Source of the DNA: Candidatus Latescibacterota bacterium
GTDB taxonomy: Bacteria; Latescibacterota; 4484-107
Direction: 5' to 3'
Length of the DNA: 6,353 nt
Assembly (NCBI GenBank): GCA_030613045.1
Contig: JAUWMS010000156.1
Location: 1 to 6,353 of the forward strand
A model generated the notes under the pieces. That model saw only the letters and a list, made by a program, of their open reading frames with translations. It searched no databases and was not told where the DNA came from. Numbering within the stretch: the first letter of the stretch is position 1; every line of letters begins with the position of its first letter. Shown here piece after piece: positions 5,577 through 6,353 of the stretch. A program made the translations under genes and the position numbers.

Positions 5577-6353
5577 ATGACCCTGAAAACCCGCTGGTCG
5601 CAACACCTATTCTGTCTGTACGTGCTGCTCCCGATCGTGGCGCTCTATGCCTTTCTGCGCCTTATTCCCATCGGGAGCACGTTTTATCTGAGTTTCCATC
5701 GGTGGGATCTGATCAGCAAAGTCAAGCCCTTTGTGGGATTGGCGCATTATGCGAAGCTGCTTCACAATCCGGAGTTTCGGATCGCGCTGTGGAATACCAC
5801 GCTGTTCACGGTGCTGACGGTCCCGATTACGTTTGCTCTGTCTCTGAGTTTAGCGGTCATGCTAAAGAGCAAGCGGGCAAGGGGCGCGGCTTCGATCTAT
5901 CAGTTTGTCTATTTTCTTCCGGTGGTGACCTCTATGGTTCCCGTGGCTGTGGTCTGGAAGTGGATCTACGATCCCAAGTATGGGCTGCTGAATTACGGAC
6001 TATCCCTTCTCGGCATCGCGCCGAAAGCGTGGTTGATTGATCCCGACACGGCGCTTTACGCGATTATGATCATGAGTATCTGGAAAGTGCTCGGCTATTA
6101 CATGGTCATCCTGCTCGTGGGCCTCAACAACATCTCCGGACAGTATTACGAGGCCGCGGCCATAGACGGCGCGACGGGCTGGCAGCAGTTCGTCCACATC
6201 ACGCTGCCCCTGCTCAAGCCGATCATTCTTTTTGTGCTGGTCATCTCGACCATCAATGCGTACAACGTGTTCACCCAGGTGTACGTGATGACCGTAGGCT
6301 CTCAGGGCGCGCCGGGAAGCGTAGTGCGGGTGCTGGTCTATGACATCTACGAA
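5577..6353 (+). CDS. Sugar ABC transporter permease, MalF/UgpA type (3' partial)
   Basis: The first 259 residues of an inner-membrane permease of the binding-protein-dependent carbohydrate (CUT1) ABC family; it runs off the window end and should have about 30-50 more residues. It starts MTLKTRWSQHLFCLYVLLP. Hydrophobic segments lie at about 11-34, 74-96, 107-130, 158-182 and 215-232. Diagnostic features are the PIGSTFYLSFHRWDL segment after helix one, the WNTTLFTVLTVP segment opening the permease domain, FLPVVTSMVPVAVVWKWIYD, and the EAA loop EAAAIDGATGWQQF (from Glu192) ending in ITLPLLKP, which docks the ATPase. Partners (second permease, solute-binding protein, ATPase) would be expected downstream but are outside the window. 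Together with the GH36-like enzyme it suggests uptake of an alpha-linked oligosaccharide; the substrate cannot be read from the permease. Confidence 0.95.
   Translation, partial: MTLKTRWSQHLFCLYVLLPIVALYAFLRLIPIGSTFYLSFHRWDLISKVKPFVGLAHYAKLLHNPEFRIALWNTTLFTVLTVPITFALSLSLAVMLKSKRARGAASIYQFVYFLPVVTSMVPVAVVWKWIYDPKYGLLNYGLSLLGIAPKAWLIDPDTALYAIMIMSIWKVLGYYMVILLVGLNNISGQYYEAAAIDGATGWQQFVHITLPLLKPIILFVLVISTINAYNVFTQVYVMTVGSQGAPGSVVRVLVYDIYE

Noticed and set aside
5392..5580. Small Lys-rich protein on the + strand
   Set aside because: Its sequence is a direct reading of the repeat units (KAAKSAKKK), and it overlaps the permease start.

Overview
The window is a bacterial chromosomal segment, moderately GC-rich by eye, with every credible gene on the + strand. 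It holds five protein-coding genes: a 5'-truncated nitroreductase, a malic enzyme carrying an N-terminal ACT domain, a GH36/melibiase-type glycoside hydrolase, an exported SMP-30/gluconolactonase-like protein, and a 3'-truncated sugar ABC transporter permease. No rRNA, tRNA, CRISPR array, transposase or phage gene is visible. The gene mix and the phrase-like intergenic repeats suggest a free-living, polysaccharide-using heterotroph, probably from a poorly cultured lineage. I cannot assign a phylum from the sequence.

Layout. 1-512: C-terminal ~169 residues of an FMN nitroreductase. 513-603: a short gap filled with heptamer repeats, followed by the ribosome binding site of the malic enzyme (604-1977). 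1978-2219: heptamer repeats, a long imperfect hairpin, then two perfect short inverted repeats in the leader of the glycoside hydrolase (2220-4136). 4137-4303: a spacer with a UUCG-capped hairpin and a T run, possibly a terminator. 4304-5281: the SMP-30-like protein, whose last ~27 codons do not look like the family. 5282-5400: no intact gene, but shifted frames across the junction read like decayed coding sequence. 5400-5576: a nested hairpin of AAAG-containing and AGGTT-containing repeats, then the ribosome binding site of the permease (5577 to the window end).

Functionally the right half is a carbohydrate theme. The permease would import an oligosaccharide, the GH36-like enzyme (no signal peptide, so cytoplasmic) would remove an alpha-linked sugar from it, and the exported SMP-30-like protein may hydrolyse sugar lactones. 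The malic enzyme (malate to pyruvate, NAD(P)H) and the nitroreductase are housekeeping or redox genes with no clear tie to that theme. The repeat-filled gaps argue against one tight operon.

I did not find a clear new system. The most unusual signals are the distinct families of short-period repeats at three gene junctions, each able to fold back on itself, one of which supplies the last codons and stop of the nitroreductase. Next are the disrupted junction after the SMP-30 gene, a Glu in place of the usual second Asp in the GH36 substrate-binding motif, and a shortened malate-site loop in the malic enzyme.
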